Below are positions 1 through 8,127 of a stretch of 15,607 bases of DNA, piece after piece (position 1 is the first letter of the stretch; each line of letters begins with the position of its first letter). Under the pieces are notes generated by a model. The model was not told the origin of the DNA, ran no database searches, and saw only the letters and a program-made list of their open reading frames with translations. This DNA is from DATKMS01 sp041497995 (lineage in GTDB: Bacteria > Desulfobacterota > Binatia > HRBIN30), in assembly GCA_041497995.1 (NCBI GenBank), contig JBGQHM010000127.1:1-15607 (forward strand). Reading direction: 5' to 3'. The translations under genes and the position numbers were made by a program.

Positions 1-727
1 AGCGGCTGCGCGCAGCGAGCATGCATGCCTTCATGCGTCGCACTGCTTCTTCCATCCCCACGAAGATCGCGTCGGCAACGATGCTGTGACCGATGTTCAG
101 CTCGTTCATGACCGGGATCGCGGCAATCGGCTCGACGTTGGCCAGTGTCAGTCCATGACCCGCATTGACAATGAGCCCAGCCGCGTGCGCGGTCCGCGCC
201 GCCTCTTCAATGCGGCGCACCTCGGCTGCGCGGGCCTCTGCGGTTGGCGCAGCAGCGTACGCGCCCGTATGGATTTCGATCGCGTCGGCCTGCAGCCGCC
301 GTGCGGCTTCGATCTGTCGTGTCTCGGGATCGATGAAGAGGCTGACGCAGATGCCGGCGCTGCGGAGCCCGGCAACGACGCGGCCGAGCGTCTCCAATTG
401 GCCGGCGGCGTCGAGCCCGCCTTCCGTGGTCAGCTCTGCACGCTTCTCAGGAACGATGCACACGTCCGCGGGCCGCACCGCGCACGCCTTGCGGAGCATC
501 TCCTCGGTGGCCGCCATTTCCAGATTGAGCTTGGTGGCGATCTGCGCCCGCAACACATCGACGTCACGATCCTGAATGTGGCGCCGATCCTCGCGCAAGT
601 GGACGGTGATTCCGTCCGCGCCGCCGCGTTCCGCCGCTTGCGCCGCAGCGAGCAGATCGGGATACGGCGTCCGCCGTGCCTGCCGCACCGTGGCGACGTG
701 GTCGATGTTCACGCCGAGCTTGATCAT
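1..727 (-). CDS. pdxJ: Pyridoxine 5'-phosphate synthase (PdxJ), 3' end cut by window edge
   Basis: PdxJ condenses 1-deoxyxylulose 5-phosphate with 3-amino-1-hydroxyacetone phosphate to make pyridoxine 5'-phosphate, the last ring-forming step of the DXP-dependent vitamin B6 pathway in the cytosol. I translated the minus strand by hand from the ATG at 727-725. It begins MIKLGVNIDHVATVRQAR and has the family's conserved blocks in order: NIDHVATVR (residues 7-15), TVHLREDRRHI (about 41-51), NLEMA (about 68-72), the ELTTEGGLD loop (about 99-107), EIHTG, NAGHGLTLANV and ELNIGHSIV near the C-terminus. 242 codons are open to the window edge with no stop, close to the usual 237-245 residues, so only a few residues are probably missing. 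The start lies 1 nt after the glmM stop, so the gene is probably translated by coupling as the tail of the cdaA-cdaR-glmM group. Identification is secure; the exact end is not visible. Confidence 0.96.
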   Translation of the reverse strand, partial: MIKLGVNIDHVATVRQARRTPYPDLLAAAQAAERGGADGITVHLREDRRHIQDRDVDVLRAQIATKLNLEMAATEEMLRKACAVRPADVCIVPEKRAELTTEGGLDAAGQLETLGRVVAGLRSAGICVSLFIDPETRQIEAARRLQADAIEIHTGAYAAAPTAEARAAEVRRIEEAARTAHAAGLIVNAGHGLTLANVEPIAAIPVMNELNIGHSIVADAIFVGMEEAVRRMKACMLAARSR

Positions 728-728
728 C

Positions 729-2090
729 TCAACCTAGCTGTGCGCGGATTGCTGCCGCGATCTCCTCGGCGTACGTGCGAACGCGATCTTCATCCTCGCC
801 CTCGACCATAACACGAACCAGCGGCTCGGTCCCCGAGTAGCGCACCAGGACGCGTCCACGATCGTCCAAGGCGGCACGGACGCGCGCCAGCGTCTGTTGC
901 ACCGGCTCGATCGCGTCGAGCTCGCGGCGGGCATTCACCCGCACGTTGAGCAACACTTGGGGGAACCGTGTCATCGCGCGCTTCAGCTCGCTCAGTGGCC
1001 GCTGCCGCTCCACGAGTAGGCGCAGCACAGCCAAAGCGGCCACGAGCCCATCGCCCGTCGTACAATGATCGAGGAAGATCAGATGTCCAGACTGTTCACC
1101 ACCGAGGTTATAGCCCTTCTGCCGCATCGCCTCGACGACGTAGCGATCTCCGACCTGCACCCGTAGCAAGCGCGCGCCGCGTTCACGCAACGCCACCTCG
1201 AGCCCGAGATTGCTCATGACCGTCGCCACTACCGTCGCGTGCTTCAGCGTGCCGCGTGTAAGCATTTCGGCGGCAAGCATCGCCAGCACTTCGTCGCCGT
1301 CGACAACGTCCCCGGTTTCGTCGACCAGGATCAAGCGGTCCGCGTCGCCGTCGAGGGCGATGCCCACATGCGCGTGCTCGGCCCGCACCAACTCTTGCAG
1401 GCGCTGCGGGTGCGTCGCCCCGCTCTCATGGTTGATGTTGCGGCCATCGGGATTCACACCGATCGCAACCACGCCGGCACCGAGCTGCTGCAGGATCTGC
1501 GGTCCGACTCGATGGGCCGCGCCGTGCGCGCAGTCGATCACCACCTTCAGCCCCTTGAGCGTGAACTGGTGGGGTACGAGGCTCGCAAGGAACTCGACGT
1601 AGCGGGACTCTGCGTCGTCGATGCAACGGGCAGCGCCAAGCGCACCGGCGTCCACCGAGCTCCCGGGCGCGCTCTCCGCCAACAGCAGACGCTCGATCTC
1701 CTGCTCGACCTCGTCGGGCAGCTTGAACCCGCTACCGGCGAAGAACTTGATTCCGTTATCCTGAAACGGGTTGTGCGACGCTGACACGACGGCACCAGCG
1801 GTCGCCTGCAGCGTGCGGGTCAGATATGCGACAGCAGGCGTCGGTATGGTTCCCGCCAACAGCACTTGCCCGCCGGCCGAACAGATCCCGGCACTGAGCG
1901 CACGCTCCAACATGTCCCCCGACAGGCGTGTGTCCTTGCCGATGACGATGCGGGGTGATGCTGCGCCGGCTTGGCGGGAGTGGTACACGAGGGCGCGCCC
2001 AAGGCGGAGCACTGTCTCGCACGTCATCGGCTCGACGTTCGCGACGCCTCTGATGCCGTCGGTGCCAAAGAGTGTGCGGGCGGCGGTCAC
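729..2090 (-). CDS. glmM: Phosphoglucosamine mutase (GlmM)
   Basis: GlmM interconverts glucosamine-6-phosphate and glucosamine-1-phosphate in the cytosol, feeding UDP-GlcNAc, peptidoglycan and lipopolysaccharide synthesis. The 453-residue product has the usual family length (about 445-455) and the four alpha-D-phosphohexomutase landmarks. These are an N-terminal LFGTDGIRG (7-15), the phosphoserine loop SASHNP with catalytic Ser105, the metal loop DGDADR (247-252), the sugar-binding GEQSGH (331-336) and the phosphate-binding RYSGTEP (417-423). DGDADR replaces the commoner DGDGDR, a conservative change that keeps the metal-binding aspartates. The start is a GTG 6 nt after the cdaR stop, and no better start is available upstream. 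In bacteria where it was studied, CdaA and CdaR bind GlmM and c-di-AMP production is tuned through the complex; the adjacency here fits that, but the interaction is inferred. Confidence 0.97.
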   Translation of the reverse strand: MTAARTLFGTDGIRGVANVEPMTCETVLRLGRALVYHSRQAGAASPRIVIGKDTRLSGDMLERALSAGICSAGGQVLLAGTIPTPAVAYLTRTLQATAGAVVSASHNPFQDNGIKFFAGSGFKLPDEVEQEIERLLLAESAPGSSVDAGALGAARCIDDAESRYVEFLASLVPHQFTLKGLKVVIDCAHGAAHRVGPQILQQLGAGVVAIGVNPDGRNINHESGATHPQRLQELVRAEHAHVGIALDGDADRLILVDETGDVVDGDEVLAMLAAEMLTRGTLKHATVVATVMSNLGLEVALRERGARLLRVQVGDRYVVEAMRQKGYNLGGEQSGHLIFLDHCTTGDGLVAALAVLRLLVERQRPLSELKRAMTRFPQVLLNVRVNARRELDAIEPVQQTLARVRAALDDRGRVLVRYSGTEPLVRVMVEGEDEDRVRTYAEEIAAAIRAQLG

Positions 2091-2096
2091 GACGAG

Positions 2097-3110
2097 CTAG
2101 CGGCGTCCACCATCGGAGCGCCGTCCTTTCGCGAGGGTGAGCTGGACCTTGACCGGATCCAACGACACCACCTCAACCCCGGGCGGGAGCTCCACGGAAG
2201 GCTTCACGGTATACTGACCCACGGCGACATCGCCTGCGTCGATATAAACCGCACCCGGCTCCAGCTCAAGGTTGCTGAGCAAGCGCTTGGGTCCGCGCAC
2301 GCTCAGACGCAAACGATCTGGCGTCAGACGATACGGCGCGGCGGCGTGACGGACCTCGACTGGAACCGATTTGAACTCGCGCGTCGTCAACACCTCCTCG
2401 ATGCGCACCTGCGCGGCGACGCGGTTAGCACTGAACGAAATGTAGTCGCCCGCTGCGTCCAGTTGCAGCTCCCGTTCGATGGTGCCAGGCGTTGCAGCGC
2501 TGACGTCCAACGGCTCGGTGTTCACCGCCGCGACGTCGCGAACGTCGGACGCCGGTCCGGTCACCTGCACTGTCTCCGGCGACACCTTCGTGTCCCCGAC
2601 TTGCAAGTCGGCAGGCGGCTTGCCACTGAGGCGCAACCGCACCGGTACCGCCTTGTGGCCCACCCGCTCCATCTCCAAGGTGACCTGCGAGGGGTTGATG
2701 CGCGTTGCTTGCACGCCGCGCGGCAGGTTGAGCGATGCGACATCGACGCGGAACACCGCCGGCCCCGGCCGCACGCCGTTGAGATCCAACCCGATGGACA
2801 GCCGATTGCGGTCGATACGGCCCAACAATGTGCGGGGACCGCTCACACGCAGATCGATGAAATCGACGCGCGGGCTGGTGATCATCAGGTGCGACGGAAT
2901 GTTGCGGAGCTCCAGCGGCACCTTGAGCGACTCTTCGGAGTCGCGCTCCCCGAAATTGACGAAGAACCAGAGACTGAACGCGATCAACAACGACAGCAGC
3001 TTGAGCGCAAAATTGCGGGTCAGCGCTTGGCGGAGGCGCTCCGGGTCGACCAAAGCGTCGCGCATCCGGCCCCACACCGCCGCCTCCCGGACCCGGTCAA
3101 ACCACTTCAT
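2097..3110 (-). CDS. cdaR: YbbR-repeat membrane protein, c-di-AMP cyclase regulator (CdaR-like)
   Basis: This is a membrane-anchored, mostly extracytoplasmic protein that in Firmicutes modulates the diadenylate cyclase CdaA. The 337-residue product has a charged cytosolic N-terminus of about 33 residues, one clear hydrophobic segment (about 34-53) and then three tandem YbbR-type beta-rich repeats. They lie at about 60-148, 152-240 and 243-326, each with the family pattern of a VPLELR/VPVRLR/VPVEVR-like opening and a later VSGP/VTGP/VRGP turn. Firmicute CdaR usually has four repeats; three is a recognised shorter form. The ATG overlaps the cdaA stop (ATGA, 3107-3110), implying translational coupling, and glmM follows after 6 nt. 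The basic, low-complexity tail (KGRRSDGGRR) is unremarkable. The family call is firm; a regulatory effect on CdaA in this organism is inferred from context. Confidence 0.9.
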   Translation of the reverse strand: MKWFDRVREAAVWGRMRDALVDPERLRQALTRNFALKLLSLLIAFSLWFFVNFGERDSEESLKVPLELRNIPSHLMITSPRVDFIDLRVSGPRTLLGRIDRNRLSIGLDLNGVRPGPAVFRVDVASLNLPRGVQATRINPSQVTLEMERVGHKAVPVRLRLSGKPPADLQVGDTKVSPETVQVTGPASDVRDVAAVNTEPLDVSAATPGTIERELQLDAAGDYISFSANRVAAQVRIEEVLTTREFKSVPVEVRHAAAPYRLTPDRLRLSVRGPKRLLSNLELEPGAVYIDAGDVAVGQYTVKPSVELPPGVEVVSLDPVKVQLTLAKGRRSDGGRR

Positions 3111-3856
3111 GACTGCAACAGTGTCTGCAGCGTCGAACGCAGCGTCCCGGCATCAACGTCGCGGGTAATGCGCCCTTCGCGCACCAACGAGATCGCGCCT
3201 TCTTCTTCAGAGATGACGATGACAATGGCGTCGGTTTCTTCCGTGAGGCCGATGGCGGCGCGGTGCCGAGTCCCCAGCGTCTTGCTGACATGCGGATTCG
3301 TGGTCAGCGGCAAGAAGCACCCTGCCGCGATGATGCGCCCGTGCTGGATGACGAGGGCTCCATCGTGGATGGGCGAGGTGGTCAGGAAGATGCTGGTAAT
3401 CAGCTCCTTGCTCACCTTGGCATCGAGGGACGTACCCACCTCGATGTACTGGTTGAGCCCCACGTCGCGAGGCAACACGATCAGCGCGCCGATGCGCTTG
3501 CTGGCCAGGGACACCGCGGCGCGGACGATCTCTTCGAGATCCTGCCCCTGCAGGCGCGGCTCGGTACCGAAGAACGGCCGGGTTCCAACCTGCGTCAGCG
3601 CCCGGCGGATGTCGTCTTGGAAGATGACGACGATGACGAGGAGGATCGAGCTGAGGAAATTGTCGAGGACCCAATTCAACGTGTACAGCGAGAAGTACTG
3701 CGACGACAGATAGGTGAGGAAGACCACCGCCAGCCCGATCAGCATCTGCACGGCACGCGTGCCGCGGATGAGGTCGATGATGCGGTAGATCACGAACGTG
3801 ATGATCGCGATGTCGATGGCGTCCTGAACGCGGAAGTTGGACAGCAGCTCAAGCAT
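3107..3856 (-). CDS. cdaA: Membrane diadenylate cyclase (CdaA/DacA, DisA_N domain)
   Basis: CdaA makes cyclic di-AMP from two ATP at the inner membrane; the messenger usually governs potassium and osmolyte transport and cell-wall balance. The 249-residue product has three predicted N-terminal membrane helices (about 13-30, 36-52 and 66-80), a short amphipathic linker and a DisA_N catalytic domain (about 100-230). Both signature motifs are intact: DGA at 165-167 inside SPIHDGALVI, and RHR at 197-199 inside LGTRHRAAIG. Length matches typical CdaA (about 270) within normal variation. The start at 3856 has no good ribosome-binding site, but the N-terminus aligns in style with known CdaA proteins. 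It is followed without a gap by cdaR, glmM and pdxJ. It is preceded by a 234-nt structured gap after ftsH, so it may have its own transcription start there; no convincing promoter was found. Confidence 0.96.
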   Translation of the reverse strand: MLELLSNFRVQDAIDIAIITFVIYRIIDLIRGTRAVQMLIGLAVVFLTYLSSQYFSLYTLNWVLDNFLSSILLVIVVIFQDDIRRALTQVGTRPFFGTEPRLQGQDLEEIVRAAVSLASKRIGALIVLPRDVGLNQYIEVGTSLDAKVSKELITSIFLTTSPIHDGALVIQHGRIIAAGCFLPLTTNPHVSKTLGTRHRAAIGLTEETDAIVIVISEEEGAISLVREGRITRDVDAGTLRSTLQTLLQS

Positions 3857-4090
3857 GGGTACGCATGGGAGAGTACGCTGGAGTTGGATATCTCGATCTA
3901 TGCGATGCCGGCGCTCTCAATCGTATTGTGCCACCCCGTGGAATTACCCTTTCCCGCAGTTGGTTGCCAGCGATGCGGCGCGGTTTCACCTATCGGCACA
4001 CGCATCCACCGGCTGGTTGATTCGAGATCAACCGCTCCAACCCGGAAGGGTTGAAAGCCGTGAGGGAGTTGCAGGACCAAGCGCGCGCGG
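3857..4090. other. Non-coding, hairpin-rich gap between ftsH and cdaA
   Basis: This 234-nt gap has no credible gene. The longest minus-strand frame, about 60 codons at 3898-4080, matches no family I know and has no ribosome-binding site. The stretch is instead full of inverted repeats. CCAC/GTGG lies at 3931-3934 and 3938-3941, and GATGCG/CGCATC at 3972-3977 and 4001-4006, with GGT/ACC (3982-3984, 3988-3990) nested in its loop. The three-way junction at 4010-4060 is listed separately. A GCGCGC/GCGCGC pair (4083-4088, 4095-4100) has the ftsH stop codon in its loop. folP often occupies this place in related operons and I see no remnant of it. Possible roles are an intra-operon attenuator or processing site, a small structured RNA or leader of cdaA, or a copy of a dispersed palindromic repeat. 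Confidence 0.6.
4010..4060. other. Two adjacent perfect hairpins inside a closing stem (possible three-way junction)
   Basis: Reading the plus strand, CGGCT (4010-4014) pairs with AGCCG (4056-4060). Inside lie GGTTGAT-TCGAG-ATCAACC (4015-4033, 7 bp perfect) and CAACCC-GGAA-GGGTTG (4038-4053, 6 bp perfect, GNRA-type loop on this strand). The same pairings exist on the minus strand, which is the direction of the flanking genes, with loops CTCGA and TTCC. No U-run follows on either strand, so it is not a standard intrinsic terminator. It does not match the c-di-AMP, c-di-GMP, cobalamin, RNase P, SRP or tmRNA consensus motifs that I know. The structure is seen directly; RNA function, or membership of a palindromic repeat family, is inference. 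Confidence 0.5.
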
Positions 4091-5935
<1,845 letters not shown>

Positions 5936-5972
5936 TCCCTCAACTGCCAGCTTCGTACGTCTAACACAGGGA

Positions 5973-7361
5973 CTACCTACCGGCAATGCCCGTTTCCTGC
6001 GCAATCAGACGCAGGGTCGAGCGCGTTTTCGAAGTGATTAAAGCAGCACTGCTACGGACCATCCCAGGCACCCAGACGACCTCTCCAGCCGCCTCCACCA
6101 CCGGGAACGACCACCGTTGCTCACGCGGCAATTTGCGGTCGACGAAGATGTCTTGCAACTTGCGGCTGCCAGCCACACCCAGCGGCTTGACCCGATCGCC
6201 CGGCCGTGCGCTGCGCACCACCAGCGGCCTCGCTAGCACCTCGGCATCGGCAGCCATCTCCAACAAGTCGCGAGCGAGGGGCACGTCCGCCCGGCCCTCC
6301 TCGAGCAGTTCGGCAGTGATACACCAGCCAGACGCAAGTGCGACGCGGGACCCCGGAACAAGCTCGCGGCGCGCTTCCGCATGGATGCGCGGCCCGCCCC
6401 GTAGCCAGCGCAGTTGATCGTACTCCTTGACGACGCGCTCCACTCCCGGCAGTCGCACGTGGCCGCTCGGCGGCTGGCTGAGCGCGAGATCCACGATCGC
6501 ACGAATATGCGCCGCCCCGAGGCGTTGCAGATCACCGCGGCGCGCACGCAGCCAGGTACGTACGACTCGGCCGCGTAAAGCCTGCGGCGCCGTGCGAATC
6601 GCCGCCACCGGCAAGGACAGCGACGCGGGCACCCGCGAACGCGCCTCCACTTCCAGCAGTGCGGTCTCACCGGCTAGGACCTCCACCGTCGAGGCCAGGG
6701 TGCGCACAACGTTCGGGTTGATAGAGCGCAACATCGGCAGGACATCGTGACGCACGCGGTTGCGCAACAAGCGCGTGTCATGGTTGCTGCTGTCTTCGCA
6801 GAACGGGAGCGCACGCGCCTCGAGAAACGCCATGACCTGCCGCCGCGAACACTCGATCATCGGACGGACAATACGTCCGTCGCGCACCGGCTGGATGCAG
6901 GCCAGCCCGTCCCATCCGGTCCCGCGCAGCAGCCGCATCAGGAGGGTCTCGGCTTGGTCATCAACGGTGTGGCCCGTCGCGATCTTCGTACACCCTCCGG
7001 CACCGGCGGCACGGTTGAGGAAGGCGTAGCGCTGCTCGCGGGCGCGCGCCTCCAGGTTAGACCCGCTACCGAGATCGACGGCGTCACCAACGATGCAGCG
7101 CACACCCAGCGCCGTCGCGACCACTTGCGCACACTGTTGATCGCGCAGCGACGCCGCACCACGCAGGTGGTGATTGAAGTGCGCCGCGCACACCTCGATC
7201 TCGCGCGCACGGGACAGCTCCACCAGTGCCGCGAGCAGCGCCACGGAGTCTGGCCCGCCCGACACCCCCACCAGCACGCGATCGCCGGGTACGACCATCG
7301 TGTAGCGTGTCAGCGTTCGACGAATCTGCTGCAGTAGAGCTGTGGGCGCGTTTCGTTGCAC
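5973..7361 (-). CDS. tilS: tRNA(Ile)-lysidine synthetase (TilS)
   Basis: TilS ligates lysine to C34 of the tRNA-Ile CAU anticodon using ATP, so that the tRNA reads AUA instead of AUG; it is essential in most bacteria. The PP-loop SGGPDS sits at residues 34-39 (numbering from the proposed start), followed by the TilS motifs HFNHHLRG (about 61-68), GHTVDDQAET (about 130-139) and the RNRVRH block (about 200-205). The C-terminal TilS_C domain is recognisable in RPGDRVKPLG and KLQDIFVDRKLPR. The frame is open back to 7616, but those extra 85 residues are acidic low-complexity sequence lying antisense to the divergent gene at 7401. I therefore choose the GTG at 7361 (462 residues, typical length), which places the PP-loop at a normal distance from the start. 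No ribosome-binding site stands out, so the start is moderately certain. It heads the tilS-to-pdxJ run. Confidence 0.93.
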   Translation of the reverse strand: MQRNAPTALLQQIRRTLTRYTMVVPGDRVLVGVSGGPDSVALLAALVELSRAREIEVCAAHFNHHLRGAASLRDQQCAQVVATALGVRCIVGDAVDLGSGSNLEARAREQRYAFLNRAAGAGGCTKIATGHTVDDQAETLLMRLLRGTGWDGLACIQPVRDGRIVRPMIECSRRQVMAFLEARALPFCEDSSNHDTRLLRNRVRHDVLPMLRSINPNVVRTLASTVEVLAGETALLEVEARSRVPASLSLPVAAIRTAPQALRGRVVRTWLRARRGDLQRLGAAHIRAIVDLALSQPPSGHVRLPGVERVVKEYDQLRWLRGGPRIHAEARRELVPGSRVALASGWCITAELLEEGRADVPLARDLLEMAADAEVLARPLVVRSARPGDRVKPLGVAGSRKLQDIFVDRKLPREQRWSFPVVEAAGEVVWVPGMVRSSAALITSKTRSTLRLIAQETGIAGR

Positions 7362-7400
7362 AGCGGTTGCGAGTTTGACATCATCGCCGCGGCAATACAA

Positions 7401-8069
7401 ATGTTCAGCATCCAAACCCTGCACCGCCTCGCGCGTTGGCTCGGCAGCGTCGCCGTCGTCGTCATCGCCTGCGGCACCATCGCCCGTGGCGCCAACGACC
7501 AGGAGCCACCCCCGGAGGAAGGCACCAGCCGCAAAGAGATATTGGATTCCCTCCACGCGTTGCAACGCAAGTACGGGAGCGATGCGGTTCTCATGGAGGG
7601 GCACCTCCTCGGGCAAGCCATCCGCAGTGGTTCCATCCTCGAGGCGGTCATCTCCGTCGCCGGGGTCGAGGAACGGAACGGCAAACGCTTCCTAGCGTTC
7701 AAGCTGGAGACCGGCATCGTCTACAACGACCGTGACGTCGCTGCACCCGAGCGCTCGGCGCGCGCGTGGAGTGAGATCGTCGAAGTCACGTTGCGCCAAT
7801 TCCACAAGCCGTCCGTTCCGGCCGATGGCGTAGCGGTCGTCGTCAGCTACACGCACAAACCATACGTCGATGTCGCCGACCTGCATGCGCATCTCAAGGA
7901 AAGCCACGGCGAGCCCGAAGCAGTAGCCTTCTATGTGCTCACACCGGACATTGTTGAGCTGAACGCCGACCGCATCACGGCCCAACAGCTCGTTGACCGC
8001 TCCACGGTCCTGGTCAACGGTTCCCCGACACGACTGCTGCTCGCAGCGCCGACGCCTGCGAACAATTGA
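7401..8069 (+). CDS. Hypothetical exported protein, probable lipoprotein
   Basis: I do not recognise this 222-residue protein. From the ATG at 7401 it has a basic n-region (Arg9, Arg12), a hydrophobic stretch (about 14-23) and the lipobox-like VIAC with Cys24, so export and lipidation are plausible; ordinary signal-peptidase cleavage near GTIARGA is the alternative. The mature part begins with a Pro/Glu-rich linker (QEPPPEEG) and then mixes charged helices and beta strands with no repeats, cysteine pairs or catalytic motif I can name. A TTG at 7356 would extend it by 15 residues and overlap tilS, which seems less likely. The gene is divergent from tilS with only 39 nt between the starts, and its stop opens the octamer repeat before recQ. 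Codon use and GC resemble the neighbours, so it is probably a native gene of unknown role in the envelope. Confidence 0.75.
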   Translation: MFSIQTLHRLARWLGSVAVVVIACGTIARGANDQEPPPEEGTSRKEILDSLHALQRKYGSDAVLMEGHLLGQAIRSGSILEAVISVAGVEERNGKRFLAFKLETGIVYNDRDVAAPERSARAWSEIVEVTLRQFHKPSVPADGVAVVVSYTHKPYVDVADLHAHLKESHGEPEAVAFYVLTPDIVELNADRITAQQLVDRSTVLVNGSPTRLLLAAPTPANN

Positions 8070-8122
8070 GTCACTGAGTCAGTGATTCATTGACACAGTG
8101 ATCTGATCATGCATTGATTCAA
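8067..8122. repeat. Period-8 tandem repeat (TGAnTCAn) between the lipoprotein gene and recQ
   Basis: Starting with the stop codon of the upstream gene, the sequence divides into seven consecutive 8-nt units: TGAGTCAC, TGAGTCAG, TGATTCAT, TGACACAG, TGATCTGA, TCATGCAT and TGATTCAA. Units 1-3 and 7 fit TGAnTCAn exactly and the others are degenerate. The stretch is much richer in A+T than its surroundings, and units 1-2 also form the 15-nt palindrome TCACTGAGTCAGTGA (8071-8085). It ends 5 nt before the recQ start. A TTGACA lies at 8090-8095 with a weak ATTGAT 17 nt downstream (8113-8118); if this is a promoter, recQ mRNA would have almost no leader. The period is directly visible; regulatory use, for example as a binding array, is inference. 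Confidence 0.6.
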
Positions 8123-8127
8123 CGGCG

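Noticed and set aside
86..811. A 241-codon plus-strand open frame at the left edge.
   Set aside because: The minus strand of the same stretch translates to a full set of PdxJ motifs, so this frame is a shadow.
1971..3713. A 580-codon plus-strand open frame antisense to glmM, cdaR and cdaA.
   Set aside because: The opposite strand encodes three well-recognised proteins, and the frame's product is Arg/His-rich with no domain. Long antisense frames are expected in GC-rich DNA.
3915..3933. A TGGCAC on the minus strand before cdaA as a sigma-54 promoter.
   Set aside because: The TTG that would form the -12 element is two bases too far away and lacks the following C.
3898..4080. A 60-codon minus-strand open frame between ftsH and cdaA.
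   Set aside because: No ribosome-binding site, no family resemblance, and it spans strong inverted repeats, so it is unlikely to be translated.
5936..6004. A 23-residue N-terminal extension of FtsH overlapping tilS.
   Set aside because: The first membrane helix normally begins within about ten residues of the start, and a GAGGG site supports 5935/5932.
7375..7401. TTGACA (7375-7380) with TACAAA (7396-7401) as a promoter for the lipoprotein gene.
   Set aside because: The spacer is only 15 nt, and transcription would begin inside the gene after its ATG.
7362..7616. An 85-residue N-terminal extension of TilS.
   Set aside because: It lies antisense to the divergent lipoprotein gene, is acidic low-complexity sequence and is not part of the family; the GTG at 7361 gives the usual length.
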